64,000 nucleotides of DNA from Diphasiastrum complanatum (lineage: Eukaryota > Streptophyta > Lycopodiopsida > Lycopodiales > Lycopodiaceae): the NCBI GenBank assembly GCA_029204225.1, contig CM055096.1, forward strand, positions 36,953,986 through 37,017,985. Reading direction: 5' to 3'. The position numbers and the translations under genes are program-made. Positions 1 through 10,650 of this stretch are shown here, piece by piece; position 1 is the first letter of the stretch; each line of letters starts with the position of its first letter. The notes beneath the pieces were generated by a model. It was not told the origin of the DNA, searched no databases, and was given only the letters and a program-made list of their open reading frames with translations.

Positions 1-105
1 CTTGGGGGTGAAGCTTCTAGAGTTGATTGGTTGCTTCTACTTGGTTGGGTGGTTGCTCTATAGTGTTTTGTCTTGTAAGCAAGATCTTAGGGAGCATAAA
101 GTCTT
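1..105 (+). repeat. LTR-A fragment, plus orientation, cut by window start
   Basis: The first ~105 bases match, with divergence, the 3' part of the LTR found at 45,161-45,277 (+) and 1,124-1,222 (-). All three share CTTGGGGGTG, then TTG(A/G)TTGG.., a TTGGTTGGGTGGTT-like block and an AAGATCT block. It lies in opposite orientation to the gag reading frame it joins at about 100. It is probably a later insertion or rearrangement inside that gag. The match was judged by eye. Confidence 0.5.
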
Positions 106-592
106 GCAGGTACGAGCCCAAACTTCGAGTACCCATTTTGCAATTAACAAATCTTTGGTAGAAATCTGAGTCATCCACAACCACAAACGACCTTCTGAAC
201 ACTTTCATAAACTCATCCCATGTGGTAGGTTTAGGTTGCAAGTCACGCCACCATGATGAAGCTTTTCCACGGAAGAACACAATAACACTCTCAATTTTTT
301 TTATTTTAGGAATTCCGTGTAGATTAAAATAACCGGTCCACTTGGTTAACCAGTCATCCACAACTTCAGGTTTTTTTCTCTTTTTTCTCCCTCGAAAAAG
401 GTTCAGGCTGAAAGCCCAAATTCAGTGCAGATAAAGTTTTCACTTGATTCAATAGTACTTCCATTTGTTGATCCCTTAAAGTGTTCCTGTTGTTTATATC
501 AGTAAGCGCTTGGCTTAACGAGTGTCAAATTTGCAGATAGATAGGCATTGGCACCTGACCATCCAGATTTACATTTGCATTAACATCTGCCA
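17..592 (-). pseudogene. gag: Ty3/gypsy-type gag remnant
   Basis: On the minus strand an ATG at 592 opens MADVNANVNLDGQVPMPIY, followed by one TGA stop (about 525) and then the same frame through to position 17. The middle carries a Retrotrans_gag-like core: WLTKWTGYFNLHGIP, FRGKASSWWRDL, TWDEFMKVFRRSF, then YQRFVNCKMGTRSLGSYLQDF. The last ~30 residues are antisense to the LTR-A fragment at 1-105, so the native C-terminus (zinc knuckle) is missing. With the PBS at 1,112-1,123 and the LTR at 1,124-1,600 it forms the 5' end of a minus-strand LTR retrotransposon. Gag packages the element RNA into virus-like particles. The family call rests on motif pattern only. Confidence 0.75.
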
Positions 593-1111
593 TATTGATT
601 TCTTGACATGCAAAATTAGCTTAATTAGTCGAGATCCAATCATCAACTAATAAGTGAAAAGTTCAGAATCTTCATAACTGGCCGATATTACTCAGCAAGG
701 TCTTTCACTCATTTAAGCCAAAATTTTGCAAAATCAATATCAGACTGATTAAACAACAACATCTTTTAGGACCAAATCTAAAAATTTACAAAACCCTAGA
801 ATTTCTGAAATCCGACCGAAATGGATCAACTGTGAAAATCGATTAAGAAGATCGATTTAACATATTCACAGGCACTGTCACATTCCGAATCATCTCGAAA
901 CATTCTGCATGCAACTAACTTGACATGCACTGACTTTTTTGAAAAAAAATGAAAAAAATCTATAAATAGCCTTGTTACTAGGAAATCTGCTTGAGAAGCC
1001 ATGTACTTGAAAGTGAATTCCAACACCCGGAAGAATAAGCAAAGAGATACACCAAAAGAACTGCAAAAATCCAAGATCCTCAAGCTCCACCTCCTATTTG
1101 ATGTGATCCAA
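593..1111 (-). other. 5' leader of the gypsy-like element
   Basis: This is the untranslated leader between the primer-binding site and the gag ATG of the minus-strand element. Short overlapping reading frames occur on the minus strand, but none shows a recognisable domain and I do not call them. Confidence 0.5.
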
Positions 1112-1123
1112 GCTCTGATACCA
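1112..1123 (-). promoter_or_regulatory. Primer-binding site (initiator-Met tRNA)
   Basis: The minus strand reads TGGTATCAGAGC, the standard plant retrotransposon sequence complementary to the 3' end of initiator Met tRNA. It sits immediately inside the LTR and fixes element orientation as minus. Confidence 0.85.
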
Positions 1124-1600
1124 CTATAACAATCGCCAAGTGAAAATCTTCAAGAATCAAGGACATTTGTGGAGCATAAACCACCCAAACAATATGGAGA
1201 GGCTAGTCAATACCCTAACCAATCCACCCCCAAGCCACAATGAAGAATACAAGAGAGGAGAGGAGAAACTGGCTCAAGAAACTGAATTCACAATAGGGAG
1301 ATGGGCGAGTTTCCATAGGATATATTTCTCCAAGAGAGAGAATATTTCTCCTAGGATCCCCATGCAACCTATATTGAGCTATAGACCTCCTATTCTTGCA
1401 TTAAAGCAGTCATTCACCATGCATGTGCTCCTATGTCCAATTATAGGTCTGGGCCCTCATATGATTATTAATTACTTGATACGACCACTTAATAACCACA
1501 TACAACTGGAGTGACCAGATAAAAAGACGGCCACTGTAATTACCCCGTAATCCACGTAGGGAATTATTTCGATTCTCTTGTACAGGACATGGACATAACA
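1124..1600 (-). repeat. LTR, family A
   Basis: On the minus strand the LTR begins TGTTATGTCC at 1,600 and ends next to the PBS. It aligns by eye with 44,875-45,277 (+) over several blocks: TAATTAATAATC.TATGAGGGCC, GCATGGTG, ACAAGAATAGGAG, GGTTGGGTGGTTT and the terminal TTATAG. A 124-codon frame on the opposite strand (1,140-1,514) is an incidental antisense frame of the LTR. Confidence 0.7.
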
Positions 1601-1623
1601 GTGAGGATGTTATCTTTTAGGTT

Positions 1624-1735
1624 TGTATGTGACGTGTGTGTGTGGGAGGGGGGGGGGGTTCATATTTGATGTGTGTATGTGTGTGTGCATATTTGATTTG
1701 TGTATATATGCGTGCATATGTATGTGTGTGCATGT
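1624..1735. repeat. TG-rich low-complexity tract with G10 run
   Basis: The stretch holds (TG)n runs interrupted by TATG/CATG and a run of about ten G near 1,650. It contains no gene. Confidence 0.8.
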
Positions 1736-2541
1736 GAAAAGGCCAGGCAAAGGGACTTGTCGGTAGTCTGAAACCACCCTTAGTCTTTTAAATTGGGGCA
1801 TAAGTGCAAATTTGAAAAGGACTTGGCTCCCCTTCATATCAAATTAAGGTTTAGGCACTAGTTTGAATGGAGTTCAACTTAGTGTGCCTACTAGTACATC
1901 CTCACACAAAAGTATCCCACCTATGAGACAACAAGTCATCAAAATGAGCATCTCCTCTCACAAAAAAAAACCTTGATTACTTCAAGGAATGAGTGCCACT
2001 AATGTACTACTTATAAGGTAATGCCAAAAAAAATCATTTTCTAAATGATTTTGACATCATTAGTCTTTTCGTCTTATGTTAAGTTAATTATACTAGATTG
2101 CATTGTGCAATGCTATATATCTCTCTCTCACATGAAAATTTTCCAAACAATGAGAGACATTATACCCTTCTTTTGGGCAGCATTTTTATGTACAGAACTT
2201 CACTCTTTGGCCAAAGTTCCAAACCTTACCTTGCAAGTGACAACAAACAGCAACATCCAAATGGCTGAGGTTTTAATTATTTCCCTTGAAGAGATCACGA
2301 ATCACACACATACACATATTTTTAACAGTAATCTACGTTTTTATTGAAAATGTTGAATCAGAGCGAACTAGCGATACATGCCACAAGGTGTAAGAGAGAC
2401 AAAAGTGCAGGAACGTAAGAGACTTCTAAGTAACGTCTCTTCAGCTATTAAGATCTATCTAGATAGCATTCTTAACATCAGCATGAAAGAAAGTCGGACT
2501 CTTGTATATAAAAGCAATTGATTCCTGAGATTGTGCAGCAG
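1736..2541. other. Noncoding; includes the likely 3' UTR of the secreted-protein gene
   Basis: I see no gene or repeat family here. Roughly 2,350-2,541 would be the 3' untranslated region of the minus-strand gene that ends at 2,596. Confidence 0.4.
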
Positions 2542-2595
2542 CTATTGTGGGCAGCGGTTTCCCTCCTTGATACCGCGCCGACGCTGGCGGCAGTT

Positions 2596-3003
2596 TTAGT
2601 TCTGGTTATCTGTAGACTGGTCGTCGCCATCTCCGGTGCCTCCAGATCCACTACCACCTCCACTGTTATATCCATCTCCACTTTCTTCTCCAGCTGATTC
2701 GATAATTGTAGTTGGAATCTGAATGCCTTCAATCCCTGCATCAGAGGGACTCGATAAACCCAGAAAACCAGCTTCGCCTGCAGCATCTGAATTTGCAAAA
2801 GGGCTTGTTATAAAAAAAACAATACTACTGAATGATATCCAGCAAGTTTCGTTTTGAAAAATCTAACGAATACGAGAAAAAGAAAGTTGATTGCATGCAG
2901 ATTGCAGACCTGCATTGCTGACCGACTGCGCTGCAGCTAGTGAAAATAGCAAGATGAGACATAAGAGTATTCCAACGGCTATGCTCGGCTTCGAGGTCCT
3001 CAT
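2596..3003 (-). CDS. Small secreted Gly/Asp-rich protein, two exons
   Basis: I could not assign a family. On the minus strand exon 1 (3,003-2,910) encodes a classic signal peptide: MRTSKPSIAVG, then a hydrophobic core ILLCLILLFSLAAA, with cleavage probably just after AAA/AQ. A 123-bp intron follows (GT at 2,909, AG at 2,787). Exon 2 (2,786-2,596) continues in phase (split GAT codon) as DAAGEAGFLGLSSPSDAG, then EESGDGYNSGGGSGSGG and a TGDGDDQSTDNQN end. Total 94 residues; mature form ~68, acidic, no cysteine. A TATATTATATGC box lies at about 3,092-3,104 (-), upstream of the ATG. After the TAA stop the frame stays open for 17 more codons, with basic residues and two cysteines. It could be a peptide-hormone precursor or cell-wall protein; this is inference. 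Signal peptide, splice sites and frame are seen directly. Confidence 0.65.
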
Positions 3004-3091
3004 GTCGAAGCTCCGATCTTTTGCAGAAGCAGATCAATGGTTTCTCAACCAGCAAGAAAATAACAAAGCTATAGCATCATTTAGATGATCG

Positions 3092-3104
3092 CATATAATA
3101 TACT
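3092..3104 (-). promoter_or_regulatory. Candidate TATA box of the secreted-protein gene
   Basis: The minus strand reads TATATTATATGC about 90 bp upstream of the ATG at 3,003, a plausible core-promoter distance with a short 5' UTR. A CACGTA/TACGTG core (about 3,155-3,162), similar to a G-box, is further upstream. Confidence 0.35.
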
Positions 3105-3421
3105 ATCACTCCTCGCAGCTGCAGGACAAAGGGAGGAGATGTAGAGCGTTCGGCCACGTATAAAGATACCCAGTGCCCACAATGAGTAATTAGAAGAAAA
3201 ACAAAACGCCACTCATATGATTGAGATCAAGAAGACGTATTTGTCATGGAATCTAGACAAAAATAGGATCTTATACATGTCACGAAATTCACCATAGAGA
3301 TAATGAGCGGACACTTAGGTAGATGCCACGTGTCAAAGGCATCATTGCAGGTGCCCTATTCCTCTATTCAAACCCGGCCTTCCCTTGGCTCCGCACACTC
3401 CCGATGCACTCAAGTGTTGGG

Positions 3422-3503
3422 TGGATATATAGGTGCCTAGCTGGTATTAACAATAGTATCGTGGGTATAGAGGTGCCTGGCTGGTATCAACAATGGTATC
3501 GTA
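3422..3503. repeat. 41-bp direct tandem repeat, two copies
   Basis: Units 3,422-3,462 and 3,463-3,503 share GGTGCCT.GCTGGTAT.AACAAT.GTATCGT with few differences. They belong to a wider stretch (3,422-3,895) whose two ends are rich in GGTAT / ATACC words. Confidence 0.7.
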
Positions 3504-3935
3504 GACTCATACCCGCCCGGTATATGATTTTGTGATACTACGGTCGATACCAGACCCGTTAGCCAGTCAATGCACATATAGATACCCGGATTAGGGGCAA
3601 AAATTTGAATTTAACATGGTATTAATATAGTATCCATTTTTAGTTAGTTTCCAAAATTTACATATGTGATAAATATTATTCATGGTGTCCCAAGGACATT
3701 GGTGGGCACCAACAAAGTATTGGCCTTTAAAATCATATGCATATTATATTTAAAATGGTCATGATTTTCATTAAATGCATCTTACCCTTTATAAAATGGC
3801 TAATTTTTTTTTAAAAAAAATTATATACTCATACCCGGGTTTATACTCGGCTGGTATCACCTCTGCAATACCCAAGTCGGTTAATACCAGCCACCAATTT
3901 TCTCCATTAACTCGCAATTATGTGGTTGGCCGTGA

Positions 3936-4173
3936 AGGTGCTCCTTCGCGTTGCTCGGCGTCCCACCTACGCTGCCCGGCGCCAGCGCCACCGCAGGCAG
4001 CCTGGTGCCCACCTGCGATTTTTTACAGGCACCGGGGCCACGTGGCACAAAAACGGTGGGCCCTGGCGCACTCTGACGCGTTCCAGCACCCGTCAGGCTG
4101 TTGAAAATAAGCGGAGCCCTCGCTGCCCGGCTCGCAAGAGTGAGGACTCCTGCCCTCACCGCACGAGCGAGCG

Positions 4174-4176
<3 letters not shown>
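3936..4176. other. GC-rich island
   Basis: About 240 bp are much richer in G+C than the AT-rich surroundings and contain many CGs and GGTGCC/GGCACC inverted words. Open frames exist on both strands, but none has a recognisable domain. It could be a relic promoter or first exon, or a mobile-element end. The function is unknown. Confidence 0.5.
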
Positions 4177-4249
<73 letters not shown>

Positions 4250-4266
4250 GTTTTTTTTTTTTTTTT
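4164..4266. repeat. (GAGC)n(GA)n microsatellite followed by T16
   Basis: GAGC repeats pass into a pure GA run (about 4,177-4,247), then AAGGG and 16 Ts. Confidence 0.95.
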
Positions 4267-5644
4267 AAATTCTTTTTTATGTAAGTTTTTCTAGATTTAA
4301 CATTTTATTTTATAATGCATAGATCATGCACTCAATATGCTTCATCCCATCAAAACCACAATCTAGTATCCGATATTCAATTAATTAATAAACAAGTATC
4401 AACAAGCGGATAACTAACGAAGCAAGTTGAAAAAAATATGGAGCAAGTTGAAGCAAGTTATCATAAAGGCAATATGGAGTTGTTTCAACTCCAAAAGATA
4501 AATCAAAGAGAATTTGATCGAAGCTATTCAATCGAGACATTTGCACCCAATTATATCCCAAGAAAAGAGGAGTCTCTTGTCTTAAGACGGGAGAATTAAG
4601 TTAAGTGGTAACCCTACAAGAAATGGACTCTTTTATGTAAATGAAAAAAGGCCTTATCCTTACTCTTTCTCTAATCTCATATTTGGGCTTCCTTTCCAAT
4701 AATCTTTGCAATCAGTGGATGCCATTGAAATCACTAGTTAAATATGTCATCACATTTTTATAGACTCACCAAATTTCACTCAAACAAAATTAAACATATT
4801 GTATCCATTTTTACAAACCCACTCTTGGATTTGCTTATATAAAGTATAAACCCAAAGTTTCTTTAACCACAAATTTGTGGGCCTTGCCTTGCATAGGCAA
4901 TACTATGTGTTGAGGTCGGTCAATGGAGTATGAAAAAAAGTCAACATTGAAGGCCAATATGTTTTAGGTTTTGACATACAAAGACAAAACAAACGGGACT
5001 CTTTTGAGACTTATCTTTAAATACACTTTGAGAGTTTGTAATGTAAATAATTGAAAAGACAAAACTAAAGTATAACAAGTTATAGGTTTTAACTCTGCAC
5101 GTAGCTTGCTACTACTCAAATGCATTTGTGTCCAAGCAATATTTCATGCCAACCACTATAGAGGAATCATCCGAAGAAGAAAAAAAGTTCATTTACAAAA
5201 TTATGATCATAAACCATTGTCCTCTTGAGAATGGTCATTAATCGTACTTTGAGAGTTCATGATATAAATGAACCAAAAAAAGACAATCAGAGTTTACAAC
5301 ATGTTACACCTTGTTACTCACATGAGTCTAAAAATTTTTATTGTTTAAAAATCTACAAAGTAGCCCCCATGATGGAAAAAAATAGCCATTTCAAAAGTAA
5401 TACACTTGAATACAATTGCACTTACGGTTCTGAAGTGATCTACAATCTTTGAGTCACGAGGACCACTACATAAATGCAAATACATTGAGTTAATACGTTA
5501 TTATTGAAGCCAACTACATCATAAAGTACTTTGTCATGAGGAAGAATAGCATAAACAAATTCACGTCTAATGCGACCATCCTCAAACCTCACTCCAAACT
5601 TTGTACAAAGTGGCCTTCCACCTATTTGCAATCCAATACACATG
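4267..5644. other. AT-rich noncoding; includes a dispersed repeat
   Basis: I see no gene. About 4,868-4,960 resembles 52,915-53,010 (shared GGCCTTGCCT..., ATACTATGTGTTGA.GT and TCAATGGAG blocks), so it is a dispersed repeat of unknown class. Short open frames at 5,225-5,452 (+) and 5,440-5,658 (-) have no recognisable domain. Confidence 0.5.
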
Positions 5645-5888
5645 AGACCAATTTTCATATTAGACTTAGAGTTTGACTTTTGAAAGTTATATTAGTCTAA
5701 AAAAATTTGAATATGCACTTGAAAGTGTGAAAAAGTGTAGTACACGAGTTTTGTAGATTTAAATTTGAATGTTGGAAACATTGAATCTAGTCCACATTAA
5801 TGCTAGGGTTTTTGTTATGGAGGGAAATCAAACTCATTAATGAGTCATGGATCTGCTATATATAGTTGTACACTCATGGGAAGAGACA

Positions 5889-5968
<80 letters not shown>

Positions 5969-6288
5969 ATGCTTATACATGAGTTCTCTTGGGTTCATCT
6001 ATCTATTGGTGCACTATACTTGTGGTATCTTGCAATCTTGTGTAGAGTGCTATTTTTATGTTATTTTTGGATGCACACACATGAAATACAGTAGATTACT
6101 ATTTTTGTACAGACAACAACTTCATCATATCATATGTTTGATGTTTGATCAGGTTCTAATTGAGTTTGCATCTATTTCATTAAGTAAATGTTGATTTTTC
6201 TACATTGGCAACATTGGTACGATTGATCTCTTTCTAACCAAAGATCAGGTTATGGATTTTGATCTTAATTGGTCTGAATTTCTTTACA
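5645..6288 (+). repeat. 5' LTR of Copia-1 (family D), carries (CT)n
   Basis: It aligns with 9,403-9,956 from ATTTTCATATTAGACTTA onward and ends TTTACA right before the PBS. It holds a 75-bp CT run (5,892-5,966) where the 3' LTR has only about six CT units. TATATATAG at about 5,856-5,864 may be its TATA box. Confidence 0.85.
5892..5966. repeat. (CT)n microsatellite inside the LTR
   Basis: An uninterrupted CT run of about 37 units lies between the ACATT and TCATGCTTATACATGAG motifs shared by LTR copies of this family. Confidence 0.97.
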
Positions 6289-6300
6289 TGGTATCAGAGC
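6289..6300 (+). promoter_or_regulatory. Primer-binding site of Copia-1
   Basis: TGGTATCAGAGC immediately follows the LTR end ACA; it is complementary to initiator Met tRNA. Confidence 0.95.
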
Positions 6301-6887
6301 TTGTGTTGCAGGTTATGAAAGGATCAAGCACATCTATCAAGGATTTGGAGGATATATCAATACTAGAACATGCTAGATTGACTTCTACTCAAAAATCGAG
6401 TTTTTTGCATATGTAGATTGGATCTTTTGTAGTTCAAAACTCAATTTAGGTCAATCAACTTGAGAAATTTAGATTTCACACCATACTTGCCAGAATAGCT
6501 GATTTTTGATGCATTAGGAAGGTCTCACTTGAGGCTACAAGATTCTATATCAAATTTTTAGGAATTGCATGTAGAATTTGAAATATTCATTTTTTTGTGA
6601 TTTTTGTAAAACCCTAATTTTGATTGGATTTCTATTTTGTGAGGTTACTGAACTTCATTAGAGTGTGTTTCAATCTTAGGAAGTGGCAAGAGTCATTAGA
6701 TTGAGGATAAATCATAGATTGATCAAGATTTCTACATTCTATGTGTTGATTTGCTAGATATAAGTGCTAAAAGAGAATTGAGAGGTTCCATATCTTTGTG
6801 ATATCTTTTTGGAAACATTTGTTGTATCTCAAAAGAATGCTTTGTGCATTGGAACATGTTGAAAGAGAAGGATTAGGTCCTTTCAAC

Positions 6888-7556
6888 ATGGCTACATCAA
6901 GTGGATACATGTTGGAAGGCAATGATAGGCTTACCTCAAGGAACTCTACTCATTGTGGAAAGTGAGGATGGAATCACTTCTTGAGATGAATGATGTTTAG
7001 ATATTTTTGTAGGTTTGGAGGAGAGGCCAGCAACACAACAAGAACAATTGAAGTATGACAAGAGAGCTAAAAGAGCTCTACACATGATAAAGATGAATGT
7101 TACCAATGAACTCCTCAAGGAAGTTGGTAAGAGTACTTCATCAAAGGATGCTTGGGATTCATTAAAGAAACTTTATGAATCCAAGTCTACTTCTAGAGTG
7201 TTGACTCTAAGAAGAGAAATCTTTCAAAGTTTGCAAAAGAATGAAGAGAGTCCAAATATTTTTGTTCTGAGAGTGAAGGCTTTGAATGATGAGCTATCTT
7301 GCATTGATCTTGATTGATCTTCAAGAGATCCTGATCAATGAAGAATATAGGCTTCAAGGCTTCAATCAAGAGGTGGATCTACATCAACATCTCAAGTTGG
7401 AGAGGAGGCTATGATCATCAAGAGCAAATTCAAGGGCAAAAACAAAAGTAAGTGGTCTAAAGGGCAAGATCAAGCAGAGGCTTCTTCAAATGGCAAAAAG
7501 AAAGATAGGTCAAAGCTAAAGTGCTTCTATTGTGGCATTAAAGGACATGGGATCAA
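6888..7556 (+). pseudogene. gag: Copia-1 gag with zinc knuckle, frameshifted
   Basis: The ATG at 6,888 opens MATSSGYMLEGNDRLTS, typical of this gag group. A +1 shift leads to W-KVRMESLLEMNDV and a second to MEERPATQQEQLKYDKRAKR through a UBN2-type core (KDAWDSLKKLYESKSTSR, LRREIFQSLQ). After a stop near 7,316 the frame resumes at 7,411 with KSKFKGKNKSKW and a CCHC knuckle CFYCGIKGH. The knuckle is cut off after its histidine by the pol deletion. Several stops and shifts make it non-functional. Confidence 0.85.
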
Positions 7557-9307
7557 GCTTTGTTGTGTGCTAACTTTCTATGCAATAGATGGCCGAGTGC
7601 TATATTGGATGGAAGAACACCTTTTGAGATGCTATTCAAGAAGAGGCTGAGTGTCAATTTTCTTAAAACTTTTGGATGTACTTGCTATGTCAATATAACT
7701 CTTGATGATAGGAAAAAAGAGGATTTGTTGGATATAGTGAGGTGAGTAAAGCCTACAAGGTTTACATTCCTCTTCTACTAACAAAGTGATTGCTGGTAGA
7801 GATGTCATTTTTGATGAGGGGAACATTCCAAAAGTGTCTTCAAGTGATGATGGTGTGGATGAATCTAACATTCTTGATGTTGATGTGATGGATCCTAGTT
7901 TAGATGGTGATGATGAAAGACATTCATCAAGTCAAAAGCCACGGAGAACATCAAGGGAAAGACAAATGCCTTCAAGGCTCACATATGATGAGAAAGATAA
8001 GCAAGTTGTTGGAGGTACACACTTTGCTTTCCTAACCTCTTTTGATAAACCTAGTTGTGTAGATGAAGCAAGGAACAAAGAGGAGTGGATCCAAACAATG
8101 GATCTTGAGTATCAAGCTCTTATGAAGAATGAAACATGGAGATTGGTGGAGTTAACCTAAGGACAAGAAAGCTATTGGAGGTAAATTGATCTTCAAGGTG
8201 AAGACAAACCAAGATGGATCTATCAATATGCATAAGGCAAGGTTGGTGGAAAAAGGATATGCTCAAGAACATGGTATTGACTATGATGAAACCTTTGCAC
8301 CCGTGGCAAAGATGGTAAGCATTCGGGTCATCATCTCTTTTGCTACTCTTTATGGATGTGATCTATGGCAATTGGATATTACAAATGCTCTTTTGAATGG
8401 TGATCTTTAGGAGGAAGTTTACATGGAGCAACTCGAGAGCTACATTTCATCTACAAAGCCAAATCATGTGTCTCTTCTACAAAAGAGTTTCTATGGCCTT
8501 AAGCAAGCACCAAGGAGTTGGTATGCTAAGCTTAACATTTTTATACTCTCTCAAGGCTTGATATGTGGATGATATCATCTTGAGGGTGGAGACAACCAAG
8601 ATGTGGAGGATATCAAGAGTGCTCTCAAGAAGGATTTTGAGGTGAATGATCTTGGTCATTTGTATTACATTTTAGAAATAGAAGTGTTTAGATATTCTCA
8701 ATCTACTTTCATTTGTCAAGAGAAGTATGCTAATTCTTTGTCATATTGGTTCACTCATTTATATAACCATCACAAGACCAGATCTAAGCCATTGTGTTGG
8801 TAGATTGAGCCAATTTATGCAAGATCCTAGTGAAGAGCATTGGAAGCTAGAGAAAATGAGTTTTGAGATACATCATGAGAACTTGAGATTTTGGCATATT
8901 GTATGAGGGATCATCACCTAAATTGTTTGGGTTTTCGGATTTGAAATTTGCTAGAGATAAAATGGATAGGAAATCCATAACTGCTCATTGTATTTTCATA
9001 GGTGATGGAGCTATATCATGGATGTCAAAGAAACAAGCCATTATCCCATTGTCATCTAGTGAGGTCGAGTACAAAGCAGTTACACATTGAGATGGTATGG
9101 ATCAAGAGGATGATCAAGGATCTTCACTCGTTGGATTTTTCAAAGATCCCAATCATCTTTTGTGACAACCTATCAGCCCAAAAGTTGGAAACCAATCCTA
9201 TCTTTCATGCTAGGAGCAAGCATATTGAGGTGGCATATCACTTTGTGAGGAGCAAGTCTTGGCAAAGGAGGTGGAGCTTCAACATGTTTCTTCAAAGGAA
9301 TGTGTAG
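7547..9307 (+). pseudogene. pol: Copia-1 pol: integrase C-end, RT and RNase H, broken
   Basis: The protease and the catalytic core of integrase are absent. The sequence jumps from the gag zinc knuckle to the integrase segment W-DQALLCANFLCNR...TPFEMLFKK (7,547-7,690). RT follows: KARLVEKGYAQEHGIDYDETFAPVAK (in two parts, from about 8,236), then LDITNALLNGDL, a stop at 8,408, and SFYGLKQAPRSWY. The YVDD motif survives (about 8,560), but about 25 codons before it are lost and the frame shifts after it. RNase H shows GDGAISWMSKKQAIIPLSSS and HARSKHIEVAYHFVR, split by a stop at about 9,088. Pol normally matures proteins, copies RNA into DNA and integrates it; this copy cannot. Confidence 0.9.
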
Positions 9308-9390
9308 CTGTTATCTTTACCAAAGAATTTCCTGGTTTATGAAGCATAGGACTTCACTCGGAGTGTTCTCAAAGTCTACGCTAAAACTAA

Positions 9391-9402
9391 TTGAAGAGGG
9401 AG
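9391..9402 (+). other. Polypurine tract of Copia-1
   Basis: TTGAAGAGGGAG abuts the TGTGAC start of the 3' LTR; it primes plus-strand DNA synthesis. Confidence 0.75.
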
Positions 9403-9956
9403 TGTGACAAATTTCAACTAGTTTTGCTATTTTGGTCAAATTTGTATATTTGGCAATTGAGGCAAATTTTCATATTAGACTTATAGTTTGACTTTTCAAA
9501 GTTATATTAGTCTAAAAGAATTTGAATAAATACTTTTTGTAAGTGTGAAAAAGTGTAGTACACGAATTTTGTAGATTCAAATTTGAATGCTGGAGACATT
9601 AAATCTAGTCCACATAAATGCTAGGGTTTTTGTGATGGAGGGAAACCAAACTCATTAATGAGTCATGGATATGCTACATATAGTTGTACACTCTTGGGAA
9701 GAGATACATTCTCTCTCTCTCTTATCTCACTTCATGCTTATACATGAGTTCTCTTGGGTTCATCTATCCATTGGTGCACTATATTTGTGATATCTTGCAA
9801 TCTTGTGTATAGAATGCTATTTTCGGATCCACATGTGTAATACAGTAGCTTACTATTTTTGTACAGACAACATCATAATATCATATATTTGATGTTTGAT
9901 CAGGTTCTTATTGAGTTTGCATCTCTGGGATCTTGATTGATCTGAATTTCTTCACA
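9403..9956 (+). repeat. 3' LTR of Copia-1 (family D)
   Basis: It starts TGTGACAAATTTC and ends TTCACA, 554 bp. Other copies of the family are 5,645-6,288, 12,847-13,457 and 23,889-24,509 (-). Confidence 0.88.
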
Positions 9957-10138
9957 CAACCCAACAAACAAAACTTGACAATGGGTGATGAGCAATTTTT
10001 TGACATGCCATGTATGTTGTAGAAAGCTATCTGGCTTTGGATGTTTCAGTCCCCTAGTGCATTTGATTTTATACGAGACTTTGAGAAATTTGTGAGAGCC
10101 TTGTCATTTCCTTCCTCACCCTCAATGAATTGCTCTAC

Positions 10139-10525
10139 TCATGAGTATGGAATGTATGCAATTTTGGACTCGAATGACTTTTTCTCATGATTTTGGGTTG
10201 TAACTTTCTCCCATTCCAAATTTGTAATGTCCCTTACATCATATAGTGAGCTCAAGGTGTCCCATACTTCTTTCGAAGTTTGAGCTTTAAATATGTGGCC
10301 AATCTGAGTGTTTGATATATTGAGAATAATATACGTGAAAGCTTTACCATCCTTCGATTTCGACTTTGAGTCGGTTGTGACATCTTCAAGTTTCACTTCG
10401 ATACCTGTGACAACATTCCACAAATCATTGGAAATTAGCAAGGTCTTCATCTTAAATTTCCACAGATAGTAATTGGATCCATTCAGCTTGTCTACAATAA
10501 GATTGGCTTTACTTTGAGAATCCAT
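10139..10525 (-). pseudogene. gag: Copia-2 gag N-terminal part
   Basis: On the minus strand 128 residues start MDSQSKANLIVDKLNGSNYY and continue LWKFKMKTLLISNDLWNVV and TSKEVWDTLSSLYDV. This is the typical DUF4219/UBN2 N-terminal gag of copia elements. The ATG lies about 126-212 bp from three PBS-like sequences. The frame stops at 10,139, and only decayed sequence follows towards 9,960. No pol is present. Confidence 0.8.
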
Positions 10526-10650
10526 CTAGAACTTTAGTTCATCGATAGATTGATGACATTAAGAGAGATATGGCATGTTGCACTACAATTGGAAATCAAC
10601 TATCTAATACTGAAATTTGATATCACAAATTGAAGAATAAGAACAAATGT

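Larger units (their letters stand above)
5645..9956 (+). mobile_element. Ty1/copia retrotransposon Copia-1, internally deleted
   Basis: Two LTRs of family D (5,645-6,288 and 9,403-9,956) flank a PBS, gag and pol in plus orientation, with a polypurine tract TTGAAGAGGGAG just before the 3' LTR. The 5' LTR lacks about the first 85 bp present in the 3' LTR. Large pol segments are missing, so the copy is non-autonomous. Confidence 0.9.

Noticed and set aside
1140-1514. 124-codon open frame (+)
   Set aside because: Lies wholly within LTR-A, antisense to the element; no domain.
3920-4294. Overlapping open frames (+/-) over the GC-rich island with an Arg-Glu repeat tail
   Set aside because: The repeat tail is the translated GA microsatellite; no homology signal and both strands are equally open.
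5840-6194. Ser-Leu repeat frames (+)
   Set aside because: Translated CT microsatellite inside an LTR.
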